From: Anagrus nilaparvatae
Taxonomy: Eukaryota > Arthropoda > Insecta > Hymenoptera > Mymaridae
Length of the DNA: 64,000 bases
Assembly (NCBI GenBank): GCA_022575985.1
Contig: JAKSXM010000007.1
Location: forward strand, 58,620,501-58,684,500
Reading direction: 5' to 3'
The number at the start of each line of letters is the position of its first letter. Position 1 is the stretch's first letter. The notes under the pieces were generated by a model. It was not told where the DNA came from and did no database searches. It saw only the letters and a program-made list of their open reading frames with translations. The position numbers and the translations under genes are program-made. Shown here piece after piece: positions 12,641-25,147 of this stretch.

Positions 12641-15039
12641 ACTGTATCTAAAAAGATCCTAGAAACTAAATAATTTACAAAAGTATGAGTTTTTCAATTC
12701 TAGGAGAACTTATTAGTTTTTGAACGAATTTTCCTCGTAAAATTGAAGCAAAAGAAATGTATGAATTCTCTATAAATTTTGATAAAATAGAACATTTTAT
12801 TAATAAAATTAATTAGAAACCTCAGAATATTTATAAATTCTTTGAATTTAATTAAATATAATAACTTTTAAATATTTTTTAATAAAAATATTTTTAAAAT
12901 ATAATTACAAATTTCTTCTTTTAAAAAACTATAATTTAAATATTTCTATAAAAAAAGTAGAGTATCTTAATATAATAAATTTTAATGACATCTAATGGTA
13001 CAAAAAAGTCTGTAAAATATTTTAATTATCATAACAACTTACAGTAGTGTATATAAATATTAAATAAAGTTAATTGCAAGTAAGTAGAAAATATGAAATC
13101 TAAGCAAAATTATTATTATTAGACTAATGGAAGAGCAGTAAAAAATTTTAAACTGATTATTAATTATAAATTATTTACATTACTCAAGTAGAACATTTGT
13201 ATTTTAAAGTGGACCTAGAAAAATTTTCATAGATATAACAAAACTATTATGAAGTTAAATTAAAAAATTCTAATAAGCTAGTTTAAGTCATTTATGAATA
13301 TTTTATTGAAAATAAAAAATATCTTTATATTAAAAAGGGCTCGTCATAGTCTTTGACAAGTGTGAAAAGTTACTTTTTATCCTATACACTTATAGACTTT
13401 CACTTTTCCTTTTTTATATAATAATAAAAAAAATAGCAGCTTGCTTTTTTACTTTAATTCATTCATTTTTTTATTTTCAACAATCTTAGATTTTTTTTTA
13501 TATAAAAACAAAATTTCTTAGTATAAATTGAAGAATGTTTTTTTTTTTTTTTAAATTCAATTAAATATTTTTTGTTGTATATTATGGACATTAATATAAA
13601 ATAACTTACAGTTATTACAACAATGACACTCATTACAATGCCCACGTGTCAAGTACAATAATATCAAGTGATATTTTTTTTTTTTTTAGAAAAATCATTC
13701 TGTAAGAAATTAATCAATTTTTATGTTACTTTAAATAATAGGCTATTTTTTAAAAATAACATTTAGGACATATTTTAGGGTTTTTTATGTAATGAAATAT
13801 TATATTGTTTTGGATACATTAATATTTTGTACAGATGTACATGAGTTTATATAATACATCACCTGCATTTTTTGTTGGGGGGTTAAAAAATTAATTTCGT
13901 TTGTTTTAAAATGTAGGTGAAATATTTTTAAAATACCTATAGCCTTTCGGCTTTTTTTTGTTTTGAAGTTATTATTAAACGTTAAGTTATTATTTTTGCT
14001 GATTTGATTAATTGATTAATTATCAAAATATTTTAGTAGAAATTTACTCTTTCTTGTAAATGTTCTTATTACATACTTCGCCAAGCAAATACAGAAATAT
14101 AGTAAAACTTGGTAGTATTTAAACTTTTTAAGATTTAAAATAAAGCACCGTATTTTCTTAAAAGAAATTGTATACGATAAAAAAATAATTCCACTAATAA
14201 TCCCAGTTTGCGAGCAATTTGGAAAATCCTTTACTTTTCTGACTATGAGTTGAAATAGGCTATTCCAGAGTTAAAAATAAGTTGTAATGAAAAAATTTTT
14301 AATCCTCTTATTTATTCGATAGCTCCATCAATCTTTCCATCATTCTTGATTCCCATCATTTTCTTCCTGAACAAATTAGTTTTATTTACAATTAAAAACT
14401 TTAATCTGTTATTATGAAAATGATTTGTATTTTCAAATTTCAATGTGGAATAAAATATTTTATTTAAAAAAAAAATCTTTGCTTGCTAATTTGCAGATGC
14501 TTCCTTTTGCGTCAGCAGAATTTTTTTTAGTTCAAATTGTAATAAATTACAAATTATGTCTAATGTTTAAATTTTCAATTAGGCAAATGGATAAATCAAA
14601 TGAATTCAAACAAAAAAAAACTAAGGAATTTTAAATGTAATTTCCTCTTTAATAAAACATTGAAAAAAGGCTTTAAAAATGCTTAATTTATGTTTTAAAA
14701 TGAAAATTTTAGTCAAAAACAAACATTTATTTAGTAAAAAAAAAAAAATTTTGGGAGGTTTTTATTTCTTTCTTCTCTAAAATTTATCTCTGGAGAGTGA
14801 TTTTTGAGGATAACAATTTCCCGGAGGCTAATTGTTTCAGAATACAATTTTCTCAGAGCACATTTACATAAAGTGGGGGAGGGTAGTGGAGGGAATTGTC
14901 CTCGTAGACAATTCCTAAATCCACAGGGTCGAATGCTATAAAGAAAAGAGTAAATCTGCCTTTACAAAAGCTGAGAAATTTGTATGCATCTTAAAGCAAT
15001 TTAAGAGTGAACTGATATATTTACATACTTACAAGGTGA
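12641..15039. other. Intergenic AT-rich sequence
   Basis: No gene recognised. It contains a weak inverted pair at 14806-14822 and 14891-14903 (GAGGATAACAATTTCCC / GGGAATTGTCCTC). A small open frame at 14425-14634 has no features. Confidence 0.4.
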
Positions 15040-15930
15040 AAACATTTGGCTCGCCAAATTGCAATCTAAAGTTATCAATGAATTTAAAATGTTGAAAGAT
15101 ATCATCTGTTTATCTCAATACACCTTCTAGGCCTAAATAAGCAGAAGTCAATGTTACGACAATGTTATAAAATAGAGTTTTTAGAGAATTTTTTAAATAA
15201 CGCTGTCATCTTGCAATTCAATTAAAATACTACCAGTTAGCCTGATTATTTGTTTTCTAAGTGATAGTTTTTAATCCCGTAAACCGTGACTTGCAGTCGA
15301 CTTGCAGTGCTACCTTTTATTCCCGGTAACCCATAATTTCTTATCACCATTTTTCTCATAGCTATATAGTAAATATATCAAATGTCCATTTTTGGCCAAA
15401 AAGCTCCCATTTTTAAATTGCTGCTAAAATTATAATTTTTGAAAATGAGTTATATAGGTCTCAAAAGATTTGTACAAATAGCAAGTTTCGGAAAAACGGT
15501 TCACTCGTCTATTTTGCTTTAGACGTTTTCGAGATATGACTCCACAAAGTTAGTGACAAAATATGATTTTTTTTAAAAACCTTAAATTGAGATTCTGACT
15601 TTAAATCATATCTGCTAAACGAACAATCGAAAAGGCACGAATACAAAAATTTTTGGAAACTTAAACCTTAGAGTTTATGGGATTAAAAAAATGTCACTTA
15701 CACAACAAAAAATGAGACCAGCTAATAGTATTTTAGTTGAAATCGAGGTTGAAATGCAACATGACGTTATTTAAAAATTTACCTAAAAACCTTATTTTAC
15801 AACATTACTGTAACATTGAGCCCTGCATTTCTAGGCTCAGAAGGCGCGTTAGAATAAACGGAGAGTATTTTTAGTGTTTTTGCAACGTATTAAAGACATC
15901 TATAAGTACAGATTGTGATTTAGCGACCCG
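15040..15930 (+). repeat. Dispersed repeat family A, copy 2 (longest)
   Basis: The first third matches 1405-1610 (GGCTCGCCAAATTGCAATC, AAATGTTGAAA, TAAAATAGAGTTTTTAGAG, AATAACGCTGTCATCTTGC). The last part (ATTGAGCCCTGCATTTCTAG, TTAGAATAAACGGAG) matches 48545-48610 in reverse orientation. The three copies define a repeat of at least 0.9 kb. No open frames. Confidence 0.55.
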
Positions 15931-16089
15931 AAACGTTTTGGTCTCCTATTTTAGTATAATATTTTTATTATTAGAAGACTTAAAATTTTCTCGCAAGTGA
16001 AATACGTTTTGAAGAATATATAAGCATTGAATCAGAACATGCTAATTCGTATTAATTTTTAAAATTATTTATAAATAATGTATAATTAT

Positions 16090-16600
16090 TTTTAAGGTTT
16101 AAGTTATTCAATAGTCACTGTAATCGTTTATGGTAATAAATTTTGTTTTTTTCATGAAATGTTACGGCAAACCATGTTGCAACCACACCTTCTTTCTCTT
16201 TATTAACTTCTTCTGTTAATTCAACACATTGTTTCTTGTAAGCTGGGACCTGATTCAGCATTCATATCACAATTATAAGCAGCCGTACCATCCACAATAT
16301 TTAGTACTGCGCATGCGAAATACAAGTACAGTTTGGTTATAAAAGTGATATGATATAGATGATTTAAATGCAAAATCTAGGCCCTGCTTTTTCCGTTTAC
16401 TTTCATTTAAATTAGCAAAGCCCATATTATTAATCCAATTAGCAAATGCGACTGTTTTGGTTAATCTATTAATCAATTTTGAATAATCTTCAATAGAAAT
16501 TTCTTCTAGTTATTCAACAACATTTGGAATTTCAGAAATTTTTCCATCTCGACTTGGAAAAATAAATTCGATTCTCTGAATCTCATTATTCTATCACTAT
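16090..16600 (-). pseudogene. Decayed coding fragment, probably transposon-derived
   Basis: On the - strand the stretch reads as protein in pieces: FPSRDGKISEIP near 16550, LINRLTKTVAFANWINNMGF and ANLNESKRKKQGLDF (frame 16476-16273), then after a frame change QVPAYKKQCVELTEEV and NKEKEGVVATWFAVTF ending near 16140. Stop codons and at least one frameshift interrupt it. The residue mix looks like real protein rather than AT noise. I do not recognise the family. Confidence 0.35.
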
Positions 16601-16867
16601 TTAGCTTTTGGTGGTTGTCAAAGAATCAGCATAAAGAAGCTTTCTTAACTACTGTTATTTTCCCCCTGTGGGGACTTTTAATGGTTAATACATTATCTTT
16701 TGGAGAAATCTGTTGGTATTCATCCAAACAATCTCTTTGTAAAATTCAGAAAAACTTTGTACTTCTGTTGGGTCTACTAGATATAACTATACTACAGCTC
16801 TAATAGAAAATACGATTCATTTTACTAAATTGGCGTTATCTTTTCAAAAAGTAGGCTTATTCAAGCT

Positions 16868-17260
16868 TGCCATTTTGAATTTTGAAAATTGGTAGCCAGA
16901 TTTCCACTGAAAATACCCGAAAATCTCCAGACCTACAATTTTTACCTTTTTCCTTTTAATTTTATTTGGTTTAGTTGTTTTAAAAAATTGTTTAAATTTG
17001 AGGCTGTTATTTTGAATTTCAAAATTCGGTTGCAAGATTCTGACTTAGAACACCTGCGAATCCCCAGGAATATGTTTAAAACCTTTTTTTTTCTTTTTAA
17101 AATTTGGCGTTTTTTCTCAAATCGGTCAATTTTGAGGCAGCTATTTTGAGTTTTGAAATGTGACTGTCAGATTCACATTCAGTGAACCCAAAAACCTCCA
17201 TATATACATTTAAAACCTTTTTTTTTATTTTAAAATTTTTTGAAAAATATGGAGTTTGAC
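16868..17260 (+). repeat. Diverged tandem repeat, about three units of 120-135 bp
   Basis: The block ATTTTGAATTTTGAAAATTGG..CCAGATTTCCACTGAAAATACCC..CCTACAATTTTTACC recurs as ATTTTGAATTTCAAAATTCGG..AGATTCTGACTTAGAACACC..TTTAAAACC and ATTTTGAGTTTTGAAATGTG..CAGATTCACATTCAGTGAACC..TTTAAAACC. Copies are well diverged, so the array is old. Small open frames here (16844-17149, both strands) are shadows of the repeat. Confidence 0.55.
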
Positions 17261-17956
17261 CTTTGCATTCTGGCTGAAATTGCTTGCTGCGAACGCTCGC
17301 TTATGTATGCCAATGTATGCAAGATCAAAACCAATATTTTAAGCCTTTATTAAAAAATAGCTAATACTATAGGTATAAGTTTTTAAATTGTTTATGAATA
17401 TATTTTTCTTGATTCTATTTACCATCAGTTATTGACTAAACGTAATATGCGCACTAAAAAAAAATGCCATCTTTATAGAAAAACATCAAGATATTAAAGA
17501 AAAAAATAAAACAGCAACAAACCAACCCACACAATTATAATATAAATATCAGTAAAAAATAAAATTGATGAAATGGTTTTTAGTAGATGCATGCAATTTA
17601 ATCACACAGTAATGAACATCATCGGAATATCATACTGGCTGCTCAACCTACGCAAGTAAATTCTTCATTCGCTGCGGTGTAAAAAAACTACCTTTTTTAA
17701 AATGTGTCCAAACGATTCTTATGACATCGATTCTACAAAGTCTTTTGAAGAGAAAATAACAGGAGTATAAAGCTAAAATTTATTTATTTTTCAAAATGCT
17801 GATTATTTTGAGAAAAACATATAGACATCTTGCAAACATAAGGCAAGGGAAAGCTCCAAATTTGTTTTAAATAAATATTTTCCAAATACAACCGAGTTTT
17901 TTTTTTTTGTAAGTTAATTATTAAAAATAATAGTGTAAGCATAGAACCTTTTTTTT

Positions 17957-18327
17957 GTCAATAGGTCCACAAAATGTTGTAACGAATTCTTCTGTTTTTG
18001 GACTCGATGAATACGAATATGAAACCCGTTTTTATCGAAAAATGCTCCAGTTGCCCACAACAAGCAACTTCGGGTAATTTTTTGTTTTTTTTTCTTTTTT
18101 CAATCTCTTTTCTATTGTGGACAAGTAGAGCATTTTAAGTACGAGTTTTAGGTAAAAAATATATTGTTTTCAAGTAGCTGATAAAAATCTTAAAAAACCC
18201 ACAAAATAAAACCTCAAAATTTCCATTGCCGGCAACTAAACAATTTTCGGTAAAAATAGGTTTCATAATTATATTAAGTGACCTAAATAAACAGAAAAAT
18301 TTGTTGGAGAAATTTATGGACCTATCA
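17957..18327. repeat. Foldback element with ~110-bp diverged arms
   Basis: GTCAATAGGTCCACAAAATG, TTCTTCTGTTTTT, TATGAAACCCGTTTTTATCG and CAGTTGCC in the left arm face, in order, their inverse counterparts in the right arm (TGGACCTATC, AGAAAAATTTG, CGGTAAAAATAGGTTTCATA, CCGGCAACT). A small - strand open frame (18135-18371) is part of the right arm. Confidence 0.55.
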
Positions 18328-18521
18328 AAAAAAAAAGTGATTATGAAATAGGGCTCACAAATACATTTCATTCGTTAGAAATAATTTCAATTTAAGGATT
18401 AGGGAATTGATTAGAGTTAGAAGCTTAACATCTAGTAAATGTGATAATTGCATATTATAAATATAGCAAATTGTATTGTAACGAGTATTGTAATACTATA
18501 TAACTAGCCCTCAGCTGTAAG

Positions 18522-18573
18522 CATAGAATAATATTCCTTGCGTACTATATTTCTTACGTAATATTATTCTATG
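18522..18573. repeat. Short hairpin
   Basis: CATAGAATAATATT at 18522-18535 is exactly inverted at 18560-18573 with a 24-bp loop. It could be the remains of a tiny MITE. Confidence 0.5.
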
Positions 18574-21500
18574 GCTATAAGTAAACATGTTCCATATATT
18601 TAGGATGCGTATTTACACAAACCGGTTATGAGTTTTTTCTTATTTTAGTAATTTTGGAATTAATAATTTTTTAATTAGAAGGAGAGAATCAATTTTTGTA
18701 TAGACTTAGTTTTTTTTTCTCGAAAGTGAAATGACTTTATGGTATTATATATTTGAGATGGATTTTTTAAGTTTTATTAAAATCTATAATATTTTTATAA
18801 TAATATTAATTTTCGTTGAAATTGATAATTTATACAATTTATGCTATTGATTTCAATATTGTGTTTGTAATTTTCATTGAGTAGATATTAATGAAAGATG
18901 ATGTCTTAGTATACTTGCCTTGATTATGATTCATTTCGTTACTACACGTTTGTTTCTTTAATTTAAAGGCGTTTAAAGTATAATATCATTCAAAATCAGT
19001 ATTTGAAAGTAAAATATTATAAAAAATTACCTTTTTGGTAAACATTTAAGGATGATAACTACCAAGCTGGGGATAATAGAAATAAGAAACTATTACTCTC
19101 TCTTTCTAGCATATTACTATAGAAGCGAGAACCTTGCGCGCGCACAACTATACGATAGCATTGTTAAATAAATAAAATTTTCGTTATAAACAAACCACCC
19201 TAGTCTAAAATAAATTCAATAATTATATTCTACGATATGTTTTTTATATGTTATAATTTTTTTATCAAAAACTGTACGCAAAAAATACTTTAATTTTTTA
19301 TTGTAAAATGTCGTCCCATAAGAATCACATGTATAAGATGCTCGGAGAAGCAAAATTATTTTTAATTATTTAATAATGAAGGAGTCACCCTAGGATCTTC
19401 TAATTTTAAATATGTATTTTTTAATATGCTTTCTTGTTATATACCAACTTTTATTAAAATCTATACGCAAACAAAAAAGGTGAGCAACATCCTTAATGTA
19501 CTCTCTGCCATACATTTACCAGGAGTAAAAATTCAAAGAGGATAATACCAGTAATGATGTTATCTTCCACTCTCCCTTCTATAGGTTCAGGAGACTTTGG
19601 AACAATCTTTCTAAAGATGCACAAAGCTTCCTGAACGACAGACAAGCCTTAAAATCTAGTCTTAAATTGATACATAATACAAAATATTAAATCGATGTAT
19701 CTTCTCTGATTCTCTGATTAATTAAGTTAAAAAATAAAAATTAAATCTTATAACTACAAACTTTGTATTTAATATTGTATTCATCTTATGTACGTTATAA
19801 AAAAAAAGAAATTTAATCTGTGATATGAGATTGAATCAATAAATGACAAATATTTAATAATTATGTTTTTTAAATATTATTGTAATTTATTATGTAAAGG
19901 GTCACAAACTCGTCTAATTTTATCATCATGTTGATGTTAAAATGTTAAATAAATAAGACATTGTTACTTATTATACATAACAAACTTTTTACTTTTTAAA
20001 TCAATTTCGTTTATTTTCATACTGAATTATTTCAGAAATATTATTTGCTTTTAGGAACAGAAATATAAGTTTAACAAACAGAGATACAGGAAATAAAAAT
20101 TTTTTGATCTACTTTGATTTTTTGTTGCTAATCTCCAAAATGTATAATGCACGAACTTTCCAACTTATACTTTTTGGTTAATATTAACATAAAAAAGTAT
20201 TACGATTGTAATTTTTGGTTAATATAATTCACCAAAAACGTATTAACTAAAAAGACCAACCCTAGATATTTTTGCAATATAATACTGCAAACGCATTTTG
20301 TTTGCGAGAATAATAATATTGGCCAAAATATAACTTTTTTGCTTGAAACATCATATTTCTTCAATAAATAAATCTGAATGGTTAAATGTAAAAACTTACA
20401 ATATTTATGAAATCTTAATACTTAAGGGCTGACCAAGTAGAGCAGTTCTCAAACAGATTTTATGCATCCTTGCTAAAATTTTCTTTATTGAATAATAAGA
20501 ACATATTATTAACATTTAAAATAGAAGGGGTAGGAGATCTCTGGAAGTAGAAACAGTATCCAACCCTATCTTTTTTGTAAAGGGGTTGACAAAAATAAAA
20601 AGGGATGTGTCTACTAGTTTCATTTTCTTTTTGCAGGGCATGTAAAAACTTTTTTAAAGGTGATTTTGTTTGTTTGGACGCACATTCATAGACGAATAAT
20701 ATCTTTCTTTTTTTTTTGTTATTTTTAGTAGTATCAAAGTAAAATTATGAATCTTAATGTAAATTTAAATTGAAAATTTTTAGTAAACTCAATAACAATT
20801 AATTCAAAAATTAATATTTTTAATTAATTTTTATTATAAAATCACAAAAACTTTAATTTACTCATAAAAAAAATGAATACACGAGCAATAAAAATCTTTA
20901 AATAGTATAATTTTTTAATTCTTTATTTTAACACACACGCATACATACTCACCTCATTTTTTTTATTTTTAGCCAATCACACAAAACAAAATCCTTTGAT
21001 GTTTTAACGCAATATATTTTTTTTTTCTTCAAACATTAACAGTAATAAAAGGTATAATAATATTTTTCTTAATGAATTGTTTAGTTAATGGCGCATGTTA
21101 TTGAGAGTACATAAATTTATGAAGAAAAAAAAGTTTATAGTTTTACTTTAAAAAAAAATAATTTTTTGTAATTTAAATTTTTTTGCTTATCTTAAAAATG
21201 ATAAAAATTAATATTAGCTAATTATTAAAATTATTTATTTATATTTAAATAGGACTTTTATTTTTACTTAAATGAATAACAAAAACGTCAACAATAGGGT
21301 AATAATAAAGTAAAAAAACCAATTTGTTTTTATTTATTTAAAATTTTTTTTTTTATTTATCAGATAATATAAGAATTTTTTGTTTATTAACAAATATTTT
21401 TCTGTGCATTATTTAAAATCTAATATTACATATTTTATATTTACCTATAATTAAATATTATTTATTTAAATATATATAAATTTTTTTAATTTAAACTTAT

Positions 21501-22780
21501 AAAATAATATTGTTTAAATATAAATTCTAAACTTAGACTACTATCACTGTAATTTTAATTTAACAAAAATTACAAGCATTAATTTTTCTAAAATCTATAA
21601 ATTAAAATTGTTTTTTTTTATTTTTTATTTTTTTAAATTATTTTTAGGTTATAAACTAAGGAGAATACGTGTTTAATTAATTATTTACAAATATTTTTTT
21701 ATTTCTTTGGTAGTTGCCTGCATACTACCGTCTAAATATATATTTTTTGAGTAGTCAAAATTATGAATTTGAGAATTTTTGCTTATTAGTCTGTAGACTC
21801 AATTTTTACCAAAATATTAGGCACTTTTATTTTCTATACAAAATTTAGTATCAAAATTTTTTTCAGTGCAAAATTTTTAATTTAGCACAAGTTTTGACCC
21901 TAAATTTTGGTATCATAAATTACCAAAAGCATTGTTCTACAAGGTGAAGATAGTAAACTTATCAGATAAGACTTATCATATGAAATTTTAAAATTTTTAA
22001 TTAAAAAGGCGTAAAAAATTCATACTTTGACTAATATAAGCAAAAGAAATTTATTCAAATATTTCCTTTTCTATTAATTAAGATTTATCAATCAATTTTC
22101 ATAAAAATCAAAAAAATAAATCATAAAAATATTAATTTTGTTATCCTTAAAAAAATTATTTACAAAATTATCATTTTAAAAAGTGTAAAATAGCATCAAA
22201 AAAGCAGCAAAAAAAAAAAAAAAATTTCGGTAAATGTTCAATCATTTCTTTAAAACGTATTAATATAACCACACATTCATCGATAATATCCCTTAAAGGC
22301 ATAATAATAATCATAATATTTTCTGTTTCTTTTTTTAAATACCCCCCAAAAAAAAAGAACAAAAATTTTAAGCTTTTAATTTAGACTTATGCACTTTTAA
22401 ACGACTATTAAAAAAAAAATTTGTATTATGTGTGTGAAATTTTTTATATAGATTCGCCGTCGGCTTTTATTTCATTTTAAAAAAGAAATTATTATTATAT
22501 AAAGCCACGCGCGACTGTTATTTAAAAACTTATATAACCGTTTTTTTTTTTTTAAGAATTCAAATAAAATGCAATTTTTCTGATTTTTTTTTTAACTTAT
22601 TACAAAAATTAATTATTTTTTTTTATTTTTGCTGCCTTTTTTTTTTAAATATACTTTTTTTTATATATTTACAACAATTTTTTTAATTCGTTATTATTAT
22701 ATAATAGGAACACACTTTTTTTTTATAGATAAAAATTCGTTTTGTACAAATTGAAAAAAATTTTATTCAGTTAAATAGTA
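18574..22780. other. Intergenic AT-rich sequence
   Basis: No gene, RNA or element ends recognised. Long T and A runs throughout. A - strand frame at 22171-22362 is phenylalanine simple sequence. Confidence 0.4.
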
Positions 22781-24396
22781 GGATGTAGTGCAAAACAACG
22801 AAAGGTAAAATCCATGAGTGTAAAAGAACCCGAAAAAATTCAATCTTAAAATAATTAATAAGAATAATTTAGTTATGAAAAAATGTACGAATATTTTCAC
22901 CGAAATCGAAAAAAAAGGAAAATTTTATTACGAAAATCATTAAAAATACAAAATTGAGTTTGCAGCTTTTTTTTACATATTATGGCTTTTTATTTATTTA
23001 AATGGAATCTCATTATAAAATTTATCCAATTTTTTAGTCTACAATTTAATAAAATAATTTCTCTACGGGCTCCACCCTCTAGCTGCCCTCTAGATGCTCT
23101 GTGGCAGTAACTGTGGAGACCAGACGGAGTTTGTAACTTACAGTCCATAAGTCACTTATGTTTATAGGCAGGGTGGTACTTCAAGAATGTTATTATTTTG
23201 GGGAGGGTCAAATGTGTCATATGGGGGGGGGGGGGTCAAATGGACTTAGAATAATTTGAGTTTAGGGATAAAATAATTTCTATAAAGGGTTATAGAATAA
23301 TAATAAGCATTTAAGTTGCTCAAATTTATATTAATGTTAATCATTATCCTAGAATACTATTTACTTAATGGGTACAAAATACTAGCGATGATTTAAGGTA
23401 TGAATTTAAAAATGTTCCATGTTTGTTTCTTGTGAGTTCACAAATTGGTTGTAAGTTTTTTTACTAACAAGTATTTTGTTACTAGATAATTAAAAATGCT
23501 TTTTTTCTTATTTTTTATCTTAATTAGGTACCTTAGAGTAAAAAATGTTTTCCTCTTATGAGCTCATAGTGAATTTTCCGTAGAACCTGATTCTGAGGTT
23601 AACATTTTTCGAGAAAAATTTTGAAAGAAAATATTTTTTTTTCTTATTATTGATTTAATAACTTCATAGTGTTATTGTATTTGTAAGTAATGGCTTTAAT
23701 TTTTTAGAAAAGTGCTTGAATTTCCAAACAAAATGACTAAAATTACTATTTTTAAGCATTTTTTTTAAAAGAAATATTTATGTACAATATAAATGTGAAA
23801 AAATAAAAGTATTACATTTTTCGTCTAGCCTAGCCCGCCTGAGACATTGAAACAGTGTATAACGCAACTGTGTTAAGTGTATCACGTCAGTTACACATAA
23901 TTTACACATACTTTAACACTGTTATCCTATATAATACGTACTGTTTTCTTGTTCGAGTTCAAGATAGCTGCTATTATTGAAAAATATTGTTTTAATTCAA
24001 CTTTTTTAGTGAAAATTATACTCAAGATAGTTTAACGTTAATAAATTAAACGTTATAAAATTTTTCAGATATTTTATTTTTCGTGTTTATTTTTTTCTGG
24101 ATTTCAAGCTTTCCGTTATTTTTGTTTTTAAAGCAAGAAGTAAAATTTTATTCTTCGATGTTAAAATAGAATTATCGTATTGTTAAAAATCGTTATATTA
24201 AATACTTCGTTGTTAAAAAATCAGCAAACATAAATTTCGTTATATTTCTATGCATTAAAAAATTCATTCACCTTCAATTACTTCGTACTTAAAAACTTAA
24301 AAATATAATTTACCATAAAATTATTTTCTAGATAAAAATTTTCGGGTTATTTTAACCTCGTGGGTTTTTACCTTTCGTTTTTTTTGCACTACATCC
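22781..24396. mobile_element. 1616-bp DNA transposon (non-autonomous) with exact 8-bp target duplication
   Basis: The left end GGATGTAGTGCAAAA (22781-22795) is perfectly inverted at 24382-24396, and the inverted similarity continues for about 70 bp (AACGAAAGGTAAAA, AACCCGAAAA). The element is flanked on both sides by AAATAGTA (22773-22780 and 24397-24404). An 8-bp duplication is usual for hAT and P and is also seen in Merlin and some Mutator-like elements, so the superfamily is open. The interior has no open frame of use and includes a run of about 13 G near 23225. It ends 87 bp beyond the prd stop codon. Confidence 0.8.
24073..24091 (-). promoter_or_regulatory. Candidate prd poly(A) signals inside the transposon
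   Basis: On the - strand AATAAA occurs at 24091-24086 and 24078-24073, about 400 bp after the prd stop. Between the stop and the transposon only weaker variants (TATAAA at about 24450) are seen. The assignment is speculative in this AT-rich sequence. Confidence 0.25.
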
Positions 24397-24491
24397 AAAT
24401 AGTAGAAAATATTCTTATAGATTAAAGAAGAAAAAAAATATTTACAAATTTTATACACAGGGAAAGAAAATTTTTTGTATATTTCTTACAT

Positions 24492-25147
24492 TTAATAACC
24501 ATAATAACCATAAAATGGTTGATGTGTTGAGTGATGCCTAGGTTGTTGAAAATGGCTTTGACTTGCATAATGATTAGCGAATGCTTGATGTTGATGACTT
24601 GCTGAATGAACGTAAGAATTTGTTAAACTCGTACAAGTCGTTGGTGATGAATTTTGTATTTCAATTTTTGGTACTATCGTGTCTTGTAAACCAAGATTTG
24701 TCCATGATGATGGTGAAGTGTTACCTTGTTGTTGTTGTTGTTGCTGCTGCTGTTGTTGTGCATGTTGTTGTTGATTGTGTCTGTTTGGTGATGATGTGGT
24801 AACACCAATTTCTGTTGTTGAGTTATGTTCTGAAGGTGAATTTGGATTATTACCATTTGAATTTGGATTATTAGCACCAATCATATTATGAATCGAATTT
24901 GGTGTCGTTGGTAATTGATGTTGCTGTTGAGGATGTGGTTGTTGTGGTTGCTGATGTGAATATGGAGATGACGTTGCAGCTGGTACTGGTGATGGTACTA
25001 ACGTATGTGGTACACTTGTTGGTATACTCGATGAATTCGGTAATGGTAATAACGAACCTGGGTAACTCATTGAACTTGATAAGCTACCGTAACCACCTGA
25101 TGAACCCATTAAATGTGACATTGAACTATGTTGTGTTGGATATAAAT
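24492..25147 (-). CDS. prd: prd exon 5: Gln-rich C-terminal tail and stop codon
   Basis: Acceptor AATGTTACAG precedes 25147. The exon encodes residues 325-541 and a TAA stop. It is rich in Ser, Pro, Asn, His and Gln, with one run of 11 Gln (CAA/CAG mixed) and ends [10 protein letters not shown]. No folded domain is visible. Such tails act as activation regions in Paired proteins, which is inference here. A transposon-like element begins 87 bp beyond the stop codon. Confidence 0.9.

Noticed and set aside
14009..14018. TAATTGATTA, a possible paired-class homeodomain dimer site
   Set aside because: Such words are expected by chance in sequence this AT-rich, and it is 10 kb beyond the prd 3' end.
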